From: Galbibacter marinus
GTDB lineage: Bacteria > Bacteroidota > Bacteroidia > Flavobacteriales > Flavobacteriaceae
Assembly: GCF_000300875.1 (NCBI RefSeq)
Contig: NZ_AMSG01000019.1
Span: 1 to 58,824 of the forward strand
Reading direction: 5' to 3'
Length of the DNA stretch: 58,824 nucleotides
The notes under the pieces are model-generated. The model did not search any database, was not told the DNA's origin, and saw only the letters and a program-made list of their open reading frames with translations. Within the stretch, counting starts at the first letter, position 1. Every line of letters begins with the position of its first letter. The position numbers were made by a program, and so were the translations under genes. Below are positions 26,305 to 34,978 of the stretch, piece by piece.

Positions 26305-26943
26305 TTACATTAGTTTGACCTTCCTACAGCTAATTCTCCAAAATTTCTGTGATGGTTTGCCACCTGTATATATGGTTGGTTCATCTATTTCAACGGCTTC
26401 ATAGAGCCCATAATCACTAAATTCCCTTTCAATGGCATCTAAATCGAAAAAGAATAAAGAGATTCCATGATTTGTTAAAAAAGTGTTTTTATCAATCTCC
26501 TCCCCTTTTCCAAATCGGTGATCCTTTGTGGAAAGGGTCACAAATACCATGATTCCATCAACTTCAAGTTGATTGAAACAATCGTTAATAAATTTGTTTC
26601 TCTCTGCGGCGCTTAATAAATGAAGTAAGGCGTAGCAGTAGATTCCTTGGTATACTCCTGAATCAAAAGGCATTTCCGTAATAGATCCATGATGAAGGTA
26701 ATAACTTCCATCAATAGAGTGCTCGGCAATTTCAATTGCTGTTTTCGATATCTCTATACCCGTGACACTAAAATTACTATTTATAAATGTTTTGGCATTT
26801 CTTCCATATCCAAAACCTGGAATAAGAACACTTTTGATATTGTTTTTTTGAAAAAGAGATTTAACTTCCATTGTAACCTCAGCGGGATCTTCACCCCACA
26901 TCTTTTGGTTGTCCTTAAAGCTTTGTTCCCAAAATTCACTCAA
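26305..26943 (-). CDS. Class I SAM-dependent methyltransferase (TPMT/TehB-like)
   Basis: 212 residues. The glycine-rich SAM loop reads LIPGFGYGRNAKTF, followed by the acidic VTGIEISKTAIEIAE motif II and IYCYALLHLL as motif IV. The N-terminal WEQSFKDNQKMWGEDP resembles thiopurine-methyltransferase-like and tellurite-resistance-type methyltransferases. Length is normal. The acceptor is unknown. It is on the same strand as the neighbouring oxidoreductase but 76 bp from it. Confidence 0.85.
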   Translation of the reverse strand: MSEFWEQSFKDNQKMWGEDPAEVTMEVKSLFQKNNIKSVLIPGFGYGRNAKTFINSNFSVTGIEISKTAIEIAEHSIDGSYYLHHGSITEMPFDSGVYQGIYCYALLHLLSAAERNKFINDCFNQLEVDGIMVFVTLSTKDHRFGKGEEIDKNTFLTNHGISLFFFDLDAIEREFSDYGLYEAVEIDEPTIYTGGKPSQKFWRISCRKVKLM

Positions 26944-27019
26944 ACTTTCAGTTTTATAACATTTTTTTGTATAACCTGTGTCTGACCATACATCGGTACT
27001 GCTTTTAGTCTAATTACTA

Positions 27020-27922
27020 TTAAAATTGTTCCTTGGTTAATTCTGCATTAACCATAGCACCAGCAAGATTTCCACTAGCTACTGAGTTTGCTACAGATCG
27101 CATCATATTTGAATTGTCACCACAGGCATAAATACCTTCAACAGTGGTTTTTTGAAATTCATCAACCTTAATATGCCCATGTTGGGTGAGTTCACAACCT
27201 AGTGCTTCCGGTAACCCCGAATGTTGACTAAAGGGGAATCCAGCATAAAGAGCATCAAATCCCATCATTTCTTGATTTTTAAAAACTACCTTTTGCAGGT
27301 GCCCATTATGATGTTTAACCTGTGAAATTTCTGATTCAATTATGTTGATATGGTTTTGATCGAGTTTCTTAAGTTGTTCGGATGTGAAGTCGGCTCTACC
27401 ATTGGTCAGAATATACAATTGAGAAGTAAGGTTACCAACAAGTGAAGCCAAATGAAAAGCACGGTCGCCATTGGCAATAATTCCTGTTTTGTTATTTCTA
27501 AACTCGTAACCATGGCAATACGGGCAATGTATTAATGAAATCCCCCAGCATTCAGCAAATCCACTTATCGGGGGAATTTCATCTTTAAGTCCTGTTGCAA
27601 AAATAACCTTCTTTGCCCAGAAGATTTTATCGGATTCTGTTTTTACCTCAAAACCTCCTTGGCTTTTTTTGGAAGTAACCGCAAGGTCGGTTATATAATC
27701 AACACTCTTATACTGGAGTACTTGTTCTTTAGCAATTGCGGCTATTTCAGCTGGAGGTACACCATCTTGAGTTATAAAATTATGAGAATGCGGGGTCTGC
27801 CGATTGCATGGTAAACTACTGTCAACAATTAAAACTTCTCTTAAGGATCGACCTAGTGCCAAGGCTGCTGATAGGCCTGCGTAGCTTCCGCCAACAATAA
27901 TTACTTCGTAATTAGATTTCAT
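27020..27922 (-). CDS. Thioredoxin-reductase-like FAD/NAD(P)-dependent oxidoreductase
   Basis: 300 residues. The FAD dinucleotide fold GGSYAGLSAALALGRS is at residues 11-26, the redox pair CPYC at Cys133/Cys136 (HCPYCHGYE), NAD(P) fold at ANGDRAFHLASLVG, and the C-terminal FAD motif EGIYACGDN. The low-molecular-weight thioredoxin-reductase scaffold with CPYC and an HxHNF-like front (PHSHNF) matches the 'thioredoxin reductase-like' group associated with TetR regulators. A TetR gene lies 50 bp upstream, and both genes carry the same operator. Confidence 0.9.
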   Translation of the reverse strand: MKSNYEVIIVGGSYAGLSAALALGRSLREVLIVDSSLPCNRQTPHSHNFITQDGVPPAEIAAIAKEQVLQYKSVDYITDLAVTSKKSQGGFEVKTESDKIFWAKKVIFATGLKDEIPPISGFAECWGISLIHCPYCHGYEFRNNKTGIIANGDRAFHLASLVGNLTSQLYILTNGRADFTSEQLKKLDQNHINIIESEISQVKHHNGHLQKVVFKNQEMMGFDALYAGFPFSQHSGLPEALGCELTQHGHIKVDEFQKTTVEGIYACGDNSNMMRSVANSVASGNLAGAMVNAELTKEQF

Positions 27923-27937
27923 TGTTTAAATTATTTT

Positions 27938-27955
27938 TGTCTCAAAACTGTGACA
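27938..27955. promoter_or_regulatory. TetR operator copy 1 (in front of the oxidoreductase)
   Basis: TGTCTCAAAACTGTGACA has the dyad TGTCnCA-N4-TGnGACA. A second copy at 28551 in front of the TetR gene matches at 16 of 18 positions. Position 15 bp before the oxidoreductase ATG suits a repressor. Confidence 0.65.
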
Positions 27956-27972
27956 TATTGTTAGAAATTTTT

Positions 27973-28527
27973 TTATGGACTAATCGCCTTTATATAAGAC
28001 GCCCAAGCAAGTTTTTTTATTTCCTCTTCACTTTTTGTGGTATGAGCTTTAGCATGAACAGTACTCTCCACAATACCCCTATGCAACACCTGAATCCATT
28101 GTGATGACATCTCAGAATTTACTTTACCCTGTTTTTGCAATTGGATAATGATCTTGTGAAAGGCTTTAAAAATAGCATCATAATCCGCACAATTTTTGTT
28201 CTCCGGGTTATGATAATGGTCTTCACCTTGATGAAGCCTTTTAAATAATGCATATTTTGAACCACAATCTATTCCAGCATAAAGCATGGACTCCAACTGA
28301 ACCAGTGGCTCATTACTACTTTGTATAGCCGTGAGCATGGCTTTCTTACAACTGGATTCTATCTCCTGTCTACATACAGCCACAAGCTCATTGCGATCCG
28401 CAAAATAGCGATGCAATGTTCGTCGAGTGATATCAGCATTATCCGCCACTTTTTGCAAGGGAGCAGATAGATCCTCACCAAAGATCTCAATAGCTGATTC
28501 TATTATTCTTGTTTTTGTGTCCATCAT
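27973..28527 (-). CDS. TetR/AcrR-family transcriptional regulator
   Basis: About 185 residues from the ATG at 28527. The N-terminal HTH reads LQKVADNADITRRTLHRYFA. The frame is open further to a TTG at 28539, but that TTG lies inside a TAnnTTTG -7 element (28544-28537 on the minus strand), so translation more likely begins at one of the paired ATGs at 28527/28524. The C-terminal domain has no recognisable ligand. The operator pair at 27938 and 28551 indicates autoregulation and control of the oxidoreductase downstream. Confidence 0.85.
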   Translation of the reverse strand: MMDTKTRIIESAIEIFGEDLSAPLQKVADNADITRRTLHRYFADRNELVAVCRQEIESSCKKAMLTAIQSSNEPLVQLESMLYAGIDCGSKYALFKRLHQGEDHYHNPENKNCADYDAIFKAFHKIIIQLQKQGKVNSEMSSQWIQVLHRGIVESTVHAKAHTTKSEEEIKKLAWASYIKAISP

Positions 28528-28536
28528 AGATATGGA

Positions 28537-28568
28537 CAAAGTTACTATAATTTCTCAAAAGTGTGACA
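28537..28568 (-). promoter_or_regulatory. TetR-gene promoter with operator copy 2
   Basis: TTTCTCAAAAGTGTGACA (28551-28568) is the second copy of the TGTCnCA-N4-TGnGACA operator. Immediately downstream on the minus strand is TAACTTTG (28544-28537), a perfect TAnnTTTG element. Transcription from it would start close to the ATG at 28527, giving a very short leader. The operator occupies the region between -33 and -7. Confidence 0.6.
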
Positions 28569-28620
28569 TTGCATTTAAATTATTCTTTCTATTTTTTTTA
28601 ATTACCTAAATAACAACCTA

Positions 28621-29544
28621 TTAAAACTTCATTTTTAGACCAATCGAAACATATGGCGACACAGAGAAGTAATAATCATTATCTGAAGCAAACACTCCTT
28701 TTAGGCTTCTCTCACTAAAAGAAGCTGGACGATATAAGTTTAACCCAGCCATACCCATAATAGAAAATCGAGATTCTCTAATTTCTATCTCCGGTCGAAA
28801 TCCTGTAACGATATATTGGTGGGAAAATATCAAATCTTCTCCACCGCGTTTTAACAGAGCAACTTGACCGTTCATTTCAAATGCATAAGCTAGGGTAAAC
28901 CTATCTGTGAATTCATACCCAATAGAAGCGTCTAGACCTTCAACCAATTCAATGTTCACATCATATTTCCCTCGAAAATCCCAGCGGAGGTAAAACGTTG
29001 GGAATACCATGGGGTACCCTAAAGAACTATTAATAGCTATTCCCCCTCCCAAATCCAAATTTGAATTTAAATGCCTTATTAAAACAACTCCACCACTAAA
29101 AAGTATATGCCTAAAATTAAGGCCAGAAAAATCGGTGGTAGGCATAAATAAGCCCATTCCTAAACTTGCCTTAAGTGACCATTTTTCACTAAGAGAACGT
29201 GCGTGATAGAAGCCTAGTTCGAGATTCATAATCTCCGATACCATTTCTTGGGTAAAATGATCATTATTAAATTTAGCATAGGCAGCACCAAGTCCCATCC
29301 CCCAGAGCTGAGGACGATTATATTGATCTACTCTTTTGGCTAAAGGTATTTTTAGCGCACCTTTGTAAATTATGGCTGAGCCTTCTGCATTTCCAATTTT
29401 TTCTTTTGGCTTTTCGCCTGGAGGTAAATAGTAGTAACCAGAATTTCCAATGTACTCCGTACGTAAAGAGAGTTCTTGTGCTTGAACTTTTACCCCTATT
29501 AATAAGGTGAGGTTTGCTAACATTATTATTGATATGGTTCTCAT
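28621..29544 (-). CDS. Outer-membrane beta-barrel protein of unknown function
   Basis: 307 residues with a signal peptide (MRTISIIMLANLTLLIGVKV, cleavage near VQAQ). The mature part alternates aromatic and glycine-rich strands (GLGAAYAKFNNDHF, SLKASLGMGLFMP, GFRPEIEIRESRFSIMG) and ends in Phe (VSIGLKMKF), a normal barrel-insertion signal. DUF6268-like proteins have this look, but I cannot assign it firmly. It lies downstream of the LytTR/LytS pair on the same strand and may be their target. Confidence 0.7.
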   Translation of the reverse strand: MRTISIIMLANLTLLIGVKVQAQELSLRTEYIGNSGYYYLPPGEKPKEKIGNAEGSAIIYKGALKIPLAKRVDQYNRPQLWGMGLGAAYAKFNNDHFTQEMVSEIMNLELGFYHARSLSEKWSLKASLGMGLFMPTTDFSGLNFRHILFSGGVVLIRHLNSNLDLGGGIAINSSLGYPMVFPTFYLRWDFRGKYDVNIELVEGLDASIGYEFTDRFTLAYAFEMNGQVALLKRGGEDLIFSHQYIVTGFRPEIEIRESRFSIMGMAGLNLYRPASFSERSLKGVFASDNDYYFSVSPYVSIGLKMKF

Positions 29545-29725
29545 CTGTCTTGTGATCTGATTTTATGTTTGATTGTAATTCAACACAAAAAAATAATTAA
29601 TACAAGACATTGAAAATCGGCAAACTATGGAGTTTAGAATTTCCTTGATGGAATTTAAAAGAAAGAACCTGAATTATTAAGTCCGATCGTTTGTTAGCAA
29701 TAATTTTCCCTTACCAGGTGTTTTT

Positions 29726-30484
29726 TTACTCTATACTACCGTCGATCCATTTTAAAAAGTCAGGAACTCGTACTCGACTCACTAGTACTTCGTGTGGACA
29801 TATTGGAGAAAAGCTAAGCTTTAACCGACTGTTGAAATGTCTGGCAATATTTTCAATCGCTTTTAGCTGTGCAATACAGTTACGAGACACCCTTAAAAAG
29901 CTCTGTGGATCTAGTTGGGGTTCTAACTGATCCAAAGTATAATTTACAATGTAGCGCTTGTTTTGAAAGGTATGTAAAAACACCACTCCCTGCTCGCTAT
30001 AAAAGTGGGCAATGTCTTTTGTTTCTACATAATGGTAATAGTCACCTTTTGAAATTAAAAACCTGTTTTTGGTTTTATTGGGCACTAACTGCTCCAAAAT
30101 GTGAGGAACCAATGTAGACTTTTTAGGGTTTTGATGAAAGTTCTCAAACTTCACGAGCGCTCCTTCCAACTCTTTTTCGTCAAAAGGTTTAAGCAAGTAA
30201 TCTATACTATTAAGCTTGAAAGCTTTAATGGCATGTTCGTCATAGGCAGTGGTAAATATTACGGGAGTCACTACCTCAACATGGTTGAATACATCGAAAC
30301 AGCTTCCATCTGCTAGGCGAATATCCATCAAAATTAAATCGACGGTATTTGATTTTAGGAATTCTATTGTTCCTGTAACGGATAAAGTTCGTTTTACTAA
30401 TACATAATTAGGTCGTAAAGCTGTCATCATTCGCTTAAGCTCTTCATAAGCAAATCGCTCATCTTCTACAATTAAGTATTCCAT
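29726..30484 (-). CDS. LytTR-type response regulator
   Basis: 252 residues. The receiver domain has acidic Glu7/Asp8/Glu9, phospho-acceptor Asp54 (ILMDIRLADG), Thr in IFTTAYDE and Lys in LLKPFD. The C-terminal LytTR domain (about 150-245) has YYHYVETKDIAHFYSEQG and SFLRVSRNCIAQLKAI. It is encoded 3 bp after the histidine kinase gene, forming a LytS/LytR-type two-component system that binds direct-repeat operators. No such operator was identified. Confidence 0.9.
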   Translation of the reverse strand: MEYLIVEDERFAYEELKRMMTALRPNYVLVKRTLSVTGTIEFLKSNTVDLILMDIRLADGSCFDVFNHVEVVTPVIFTTAYDEHAIKAFKLNSIDYLLKPFDEKELEGALVKFENFHQNPKKSTLVPHILEQLVPNKTKNRFLISKGDYYHYVETKDIAHFYSEQGVVFLHTFQNKRYIVNYTLDQLEPQLDPQSFLRVSRNCIAQLKAIENIARHFNSRLKLSFSPICPHEVLVSRVRVPDFLKWIDGSIE

Positions 30485-30487
30485 AAT

Positions 30488-31507
30488 TTAAATATAGGTG
30501 ATTCTTACTTTGAAGGTTTCATTTGTTTGTTCAACCTTAACTGTTCTGGAGTACAATTCGTATTGTTTACTCAAGTATTTTAAACCAATCCCTCCCCTTT
30601 CAACGCTATTGGAGCGTTGAATATTATTTTCAACCGTCAGGTATTTCTCTCCGTTATCGATAGTTATATGAAGTGGAAATTCCTCTGTTGCAATATTATG
30701 TTTAAAGACATTTTCTATGAGTAATTGTAGGGTTAATGGGATTATTTTATTTTGCTCTAGCTCTGGAGTCTTATGTAGTTCTAGGATAAATGAATTTTCA
30801 AATCGCATTTTCATCATGAAAAGATAGGAATCCAAGGCGTCTAACTCCTGCTCCACGGTTACAAGTGGCTGTCTGTTTAAAGACAACACATAACGATAGG
30901 TTTTAGAAAGTGCTTTGGTAAATTTATTAGCGTTTTCGGGATTCAGATAGATCAGCGAAGAAAGAACATTTAGTGAATTGAATAAAAAATGTGGATTCAT
31001 TTGCGCCCTAAGGGTGTCATGTTGAAATGACAAAACTTCGCGTTTGGCTTTTTCTGAATCTGCTATTGCTTTTTGTTCTGACTGAAAATAGTATATCAGT
31101 TCAAATACCAATAGTATGGGAATGTTGGTGATCATAAAGAATGCAAATTTTATAAGAAATGATGGTAAGCCTGTTTCAGGGACTAGAAGCACATCATATA
31201 TCATAAAATTAAAAACCCACAACAGCACTAAACAGATTAGTACAAGTCCAATAAGTTCAGCAAAGACTCTTAAGAATATGTTTTTTGCAAAGGGGAGGTG
31301 TTTATTGAGAAACATCACCAATCGAAAATCCGCCATACATAAGGTAATGACCACAAGGTAATGTGCAAGTATTTGAACATCTAAATTACTCCACACATTT
31401 TCCTTCAATAGGATGCTACTAAATAGCATTTGACACAGGGCGTAAGTCAAGGTTGACAAGAAAAAAATAAGAAGGTTTTTTAAACTAAAATGTTTTGAAC
31501 TGCTCAT
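30488..31507 (-). CDS. LytS/YehU-type sensor histidine kinase
   Basis: 339 residues with four transmembrane helices (about 12-32, 45-65, 80-102, 118-140) and little extracytoplasmic sequence, then the His_kinase motif LRAQMNPHFLFNSLN with His173 and an HATPase region (LQLLIENVFKHN; GIGLKYL). Kinases of this class sense the membrane or lipophilic signals. It is translated just ahead of its response regulator. Confidence 0.9.
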   Translation of the reverse strand: MSSSKHFSLKNLLIFFLSTLTYALCQMLFSSILLKENVWSNLDVQILAHYLVVITLCMADFRLVMFLNKHLPFAKNIFLRVFAELIGLVLICLVLLWVFNFMIYDVLLVPETGLPSFLIKFAFFMITNIPILLVFELIYYFQSEQKAIADSEKAKREVLSFQHDTLRAQMNPHFLFNSLNVLSSLIYLNPENANKFTKALSKTYRYVLSLNRQPLVTVEQELDALDSYLFMMKMRFENSFILELHKTPELEQNKIIPLTLQLLIENVFKHNIATEEFPLHITIDNGEKYLTVENNIQRSNSVERGGIGLKYLSKQYELYSRTVKVEQTNETFKVRITYI

Positions 31508-31625
31508 AGTTCAAAATTAAAATATCCAAGCTTTAAAAAGTGTTATAATTTGATGGACTTCATAATTTTTCATACGAATTTAAGAAAGTTGTAGAAGATG
31601 GCATCAATTCCTGCATTGAATTGTA

Positions 31626-32996
31626 TTAATCCGCGGTGTAATTATTCAGAAAATAGTCTAAGTACTTGGGGATTTGAGTACCTAAATAGTAGGGAAGATT
31701 CATCAGAAGAAACGGCTTACCATTAAGAGTCTCCAAATTTTCTATTTTAAACTCACCAGCGTAAATTCTAACAGCATAAGGGTGTTCTACTCCATCCATA
31801 AAAAAATGTAATGATCTTAGAGTCCCTGTTGAACCAGATTTCACTTCAATAGGAATAACTTTATCTCCATAAGGGAATACAATATCAACTTCTGATGATG
31901 CTTGAAGCTTTTCTCTAACCCAGAAATAAGGTTTAATATTTGCGATTGTATTTAATGACAGTAATTCTTGTATAATAATATGCGGTATCATTGCTCCTTT
32001 GAATGCATTACTTAAATCATTCATACTAAGTAGTTGTGCTTGTATCCCTAAAGTGTGATTTACTAAGCCAGTATCTAAGAATTGTAATCTTGGGGACTTT
32101 TTAAGATCGGGTTTGATGGGTGGCACCATATCTGTGGTAGGATAAATAAGCTGTATTATTTTAGCAGCATTTAAATTACGCATGGCTTCACCTACCTCCC
32201 TAGACTTATAATTAGAATTACCAAAGCTCTGAAACTTAATTCTTTGATCCATATAAAGTGGAGCAGCATCCATAATATGACGAATAATATTCCGCTGACT
32301 TGGATAAGAAGCATATTTTTCCACATCTTCCTTATAGCTGCCCCAAATACTCTCATACACGCGAGGAAGACTGGCTAAACTATTATCCTTGATATCTCTC
32401 TTTACTACTTCAGGCATTCCCCCAATAATTGCATACCTATGGAATAGACTCAGTGCTAAGTTATGCGCAACAGGACTTACAGGTATTTTGACTAATTGTT
32501 CTAAAATGGCACCATGACCAATTGCTTGGAGATATTCAGCAAAATTTAGTGGATGTAAATATAGAAACTCAACTCTACCAACTGGGAAGCTTTCCACATC
32601 TTTCATTGCAAATTCAAGTAAAGATCCAGCTGCTATAACATGAAGATCTGGAACCTCTTCCAAGAAATATCGCAAAAAATGAATTGCTTTTGGAAGTTCT
32701 TGAATTTCATCTATAAAAAGCAGTGTATTTTTCTGATTATCAACGCCAATCCTGTTTAGAAGAAATAAAGATTCTACTATAGAATGTACATCATCATAAG
32801 CTTCAAAAAGTGATTTATCTGAGGGCTTTTCTAGATTTAGATGAATAAAAAAATCATACCCTTTGGAAAAAGTTTTCACAAGAGTGGTTTTACCGACCTG
32901 TCTTGCCCCTCGCAATATTAGTGGTTTCCTGTGCTCTCTAGCTTTCCAGTCCTCTAAATGACTTGTTATATGCCTTTCGAAATTCATCTTTGTCAC
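31626..32996 (-). CDS. AAA_14/DUF4143 ATPase
   Basis: 456 residues. The N-terminal P-loop ATPase has Walker A GARQVGKTT (30-38) and Walker B LLFIDE (92-97). The C-terminal DUF4143 domain (about 205-370) includes the nuclease-like VDIVFPYGDKVIPIEVKSG segment, i.e. the D-ExK pattern of a restriction-endonuclease-like fold. These proteins are widespread, often multicopy and of unknown function; defence or selfish-element roles have been suggested. Four tandem repeats lie just upstream, so this copy carries its own repeat-type control region. Confidence 0.9.
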   Translation of the reverse strand: MTKMNFERHITSHLEDWKAREHRKPLILRGARQVGKTTLVKTFSKGYDFFIHLNLEKPSDKSLFEAYDDVHSIVESLFLLNRIGVDNQKNTLLFIDEIQELPKAIHFLRYFLEEVPDLHVIAAGSLLEFAMKDVESFPVGRVEFLYLHPLNFAEYLQAIGHGAILEQLVKIPVSPVAHNLALSLFHRYAIIGGMPEVVKRDIKDNSLASLPRVYESIWGSYKEDVEKYASYPSQRNIIRHIMDAAPLYMDQRIKFQSFGNSNYKSREVGEAMRNLNAAKIIQLIYPTTDMVPPIKPDLKKSPRLQFLDTGLVNHTLGIQAQLLSMNDLSNAFKGAMIPHIIIQELLSLNTIANIKPYFWVREKLQASSEVDIVFPYGDKVIPIEVKSGSTGTLRSLHFFMDGVEHPYAVRIYAGEFKIENLETLNGKPFLLMNLPYYLGTQIPKYLDYFLNNYTAD

Positions 32997-33033
32997 TGAT
33001 TTATTTCAAATTTAAAAAATTATTTGAAGTTCA

Positions 33034-33153
33034 TGTCACAAAATAAGGGTAATATTTCAAAATAATTGTAACAAAATAAGGGTAATATTTTCATTTCATG
33101 TCACAAGATAAGGGTAATATTCCCAAATATTTGTAACAGAATAAGGGTAATTT
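33034..33153. repeat. Four tandem 22-23-bp repeats in front of the DUF4143 ATPase gene
   Basis: Units begin at 33034, 33067, 33099 and 33132, periods 33, 32 and 33 bp. Each carries TGT(C/A)ACA, then (A/G)(A/G)ATAAGGGTAAT. Units 1 and 3 read TGTCACA and are preceded by TTCA; units 2 and 4 read TGTAACA and are preceded by an AT-only stretch. The array is therefore a 65-bp tandem duplication of a two-unit block. The spacers are 9-10 bp, too short for CRISPR. Located 38-157 bp upstream of the ATPase start. The rest of 32997-33354 holds nothing else recognisable. Confidence 0.85.
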
Positions 33154-33354
33154 ACGCTTTGGTTTAAAAATAATAAAGGAAAAAATTCACTGTTATACTC
33201 TAATTAGCCTAACCAATATAAAGGTTGGGAGAGACCACTTAACTTATTAATAAATTAACCCTTATCAATAATAGCCAAAAAAGCAGCCCTTTACCATTTA
33301 AAAAGCTGCTCATTAATCTAATTTTCAGGATAATCCCTAAGGTTAAGCAATAAT

Positions 33355-34218
33355 TTAGTAGTCAAGTCTACTCATAAATTCCCTTATCTTACCAATGATT
33401 TGGTCGCCATGATCCTCTAAAGCAAAGTGTCCAGTGTCATAAAGATTATAATCAAGGTTTTTGACATCTTTTTTAAAGGCCTCAGCACCGCTCTTTGGAA
33501 AGTACTCATCATTTTTACCCCAAACAACTAAAACTGGCGGTTGATAGTCTCTTAAATACTGCTGCCACTTTGGGTATAGTTTTAAGTTATTTTGATAGTC
33601 ATACCATAAATCCAAATTTACCTTATGAGCATTAGGACGCTGCATTCGCAGATAATCTAAATGCCAAGAGTCTGGATTAATTTTTTGATGATCTTTGGTT
33701 CCGTGCGTATAATCCCATTTTAATCCATCAAGTGTAAATGCTGGTAACAAAGGTGCTTCTGTTTCAGGATTCCGATCAGCCCACATAGCTTTTATCCCTT
33801 TCCAAACTTCTCCAATTCCTTCAAGGTAAGCGTTCCCATTCTGAGTAATAATTGCAGTAATACGCTCAGGATGAGCCGTTGCAAGTCTAAATCCTATAGG
33901 AGCACCATAATCTTGCATCATAATAGCATATGATTTGATCCCACGTTTGTCCAAGAAAGCATCAATTGTTTTTGCTATATTATCGAAGGTGTATTGATAA
34001 CTACTCGGATCAGGAAAATCACTCAAACCAAATCCAGGATAATCTGGCGCAATTAAGTGGTAAGAATCAGACAATTGATCTAATACCTTTCTGTATTGGT
34101 GTGAAGAAGACGGATACCCATGTAAAAGTACAATTGTCGGATTTTCTTCGTTTCCTGCTTCACGATAAGCGATGGTAACCCCATCTACATTATCTTGTTT
34201 AAACTTAGTGTTTCGCAT
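33355..34218 (-). CDS. Alpha/beta hydrolase of the haloalkane dehalogenase/epoxide hydrolase type
   Basis: 287 residues. HGYPSSSHQYR forms the oxyanion-hole loop, and the nucleophile elbow is MQDYGAPIG with Asp103, so this is an Asp- rather than Ser-nucleophile enzyme. VVWGKNDEYFP carries the acid and GHFALEDHG (His about 264) the base. Asp nucleophiles are typical of haloalkane dehalogenases and epoxide hydrolases. The substrate is not decidable. A TetR-type operator is 22 bp upstream and matches one in front of the TetR gene next door. Confidence 0.88.
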   Translation of the reverse strand: MRNTKFKQDNVDGVTIAYREAGNEENPTIVLLHGYPSSSHQYRKVLDQLSDSYHLIAPDYPGFGLSDFPDPSSYQYTFDNIAKTIDAFLDKRGIKSYAIMMQDYGAPIGFRLATAHPERITAIITQNGNAYLEGIGEVWKGIKAMWADRNPETEAPLLPAFTLDGLKWDYTHGTKDHQKINPDSWHLDYLRMQRPNAHKVNLDLWYDYQNNLKLYPKWQQYLRDYQPPVLVVWGKNDEYFPKSGAEAFKKDVKNLDYNLYDTGHFALEDHGDQIIGKIREFMSRLDY

Positions 34219-34239
34219 GATGTAAAAATTAAAAGTTTT

Positions 34240-34259
34240 ATTACCGACCGTTCGATAAA
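34240..34259. promoter_or_regulatory. TetR-type operator in front of the hydrolase
   Basis: On the minus strand TTTATCGAACGGTCGGTAAT, 16 of 20 positions identical with the site at 34866. The dyad TTTAyC...GGTAA around a CG-rich centre is typical of TetR-family operators. Confidence 0.65.
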
Positions 34260-34277
34260 TTACTTAGGTAATTTTTT

Positions 34278-34838
34278 TTACTCCAAGTACCTTTTGGAAA
34301 TATTTTTTAAAGTTCTATCAAAAATATTAGTGTTCCCAATTCCTCTTGTTAACACAAGACTTCCTTGGATATCAATGAGTGTTTGTAAAGCATAGTCATT
34401 AGCTACTTCAGTTGATAGATTGAGTTCCACCCCAATTCGCTCAAATCTCTCGATCCACTGCTTCATTCCATCCTGAATTTGTTTACCAAACAAATCAATT
34501 CCTGCTTCCATGGATAACGCTCTTAAAATACATGTTCGTTTCCCTCCATCGTATAACACGGCAATATTATCTAGAGCAATTTGTAAACGTACCTCGGGTT
34601 TTAAATTATCATCCTGTAAGACATCAAAAACATTTTGCTGAATAAAATCATGCAAATGTAAAAACACAGCATCAGCCATTTCTTTTTTCCCGTCAGGGAA
34701 ACGATGATACAAGCTGGCTTTCTTTAAGCCAGAAGCTGCGGCAAGATCTTGAAGACTTGCACCTTCATATCCTTTGGAACAAAATACTTCTGTTAACCCA
34801 TTAATAACCTCTTTGTCTAACGCTTTTTGTGGTCTCAT
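34278..34838 (-). CDS. TetR/AcrR-family transcriptional regulator
   Basis: 186 residues. N-terminal HTH: ASLQDLAAASGLKKASLYHR, FPDGKKEM. The C-terminal domain resembles the LmrA/YxaF-like group. It is on the same strand as the hydrolase gene, 59 bp upstream, and both are preceded by the same 20-bp operator, which supports autoregulation plus control of the hydrolase. Confidence 0.88.
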   Translation of the reverse strand: MRPQKALDKEVINGLTEVFCSKGYEGASLQDLAAASGLKKASLYHRFPDGKKEMADAVFLHLHDFIQQNVFDVLQDDNLKPEVRLQIALDNIAVLYDGGKRTCILRALSMEAGIDLFGKQIQDGMKQWIERFERIGVELNLSTEVANDYALQTLIDIQGSLVLTRGIGNTNIFDRTLKNISKRYLE

Positions 34839-34865
34839 AGGGCAAATGTATGAAACTTTAAGTAA

Positions 34866-34885
34866 TTTACCAAACGATCGGTAAA
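34866..34885. promoter_or_regulatory. TetR-type operator in front of the TetR gene
   Basis: TTTACCAAACGATCGGTAAA contains the dyad TTTACC/GGTAAA around CGATCG, 28 bp upstream of the regulator's ATG; its partner site is at 34240. Confidence 0.65.
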
Positions 34886-34978
34886 CAAATGTTGTATTGC
34901 GGTTTTAAACGTTCTTATATTAGTAAAACAAGGGGGCCTTTTGCCCCCTGTATCTACATATTAGTTTTGAAGCCTCTA

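Noticed and set aside
33034-33153. Four repeats with spacers, as in a short CRISPR array
   Set aside because: The spacers are only 9-10 bp, the last 65 bp duplicate the first 65 bp including spacer-like parts, and no cas gene is present. It is a tandem repeat in a promoter region.
31626-33153. The DUF4143 ATPase plus repeats as a novel toxin-antitoxin pair
   Set aside because: No second small gene lies within the unit; the neighbouring hydrolase and TetR genes have their own operators. Only the repeat observation is retained.
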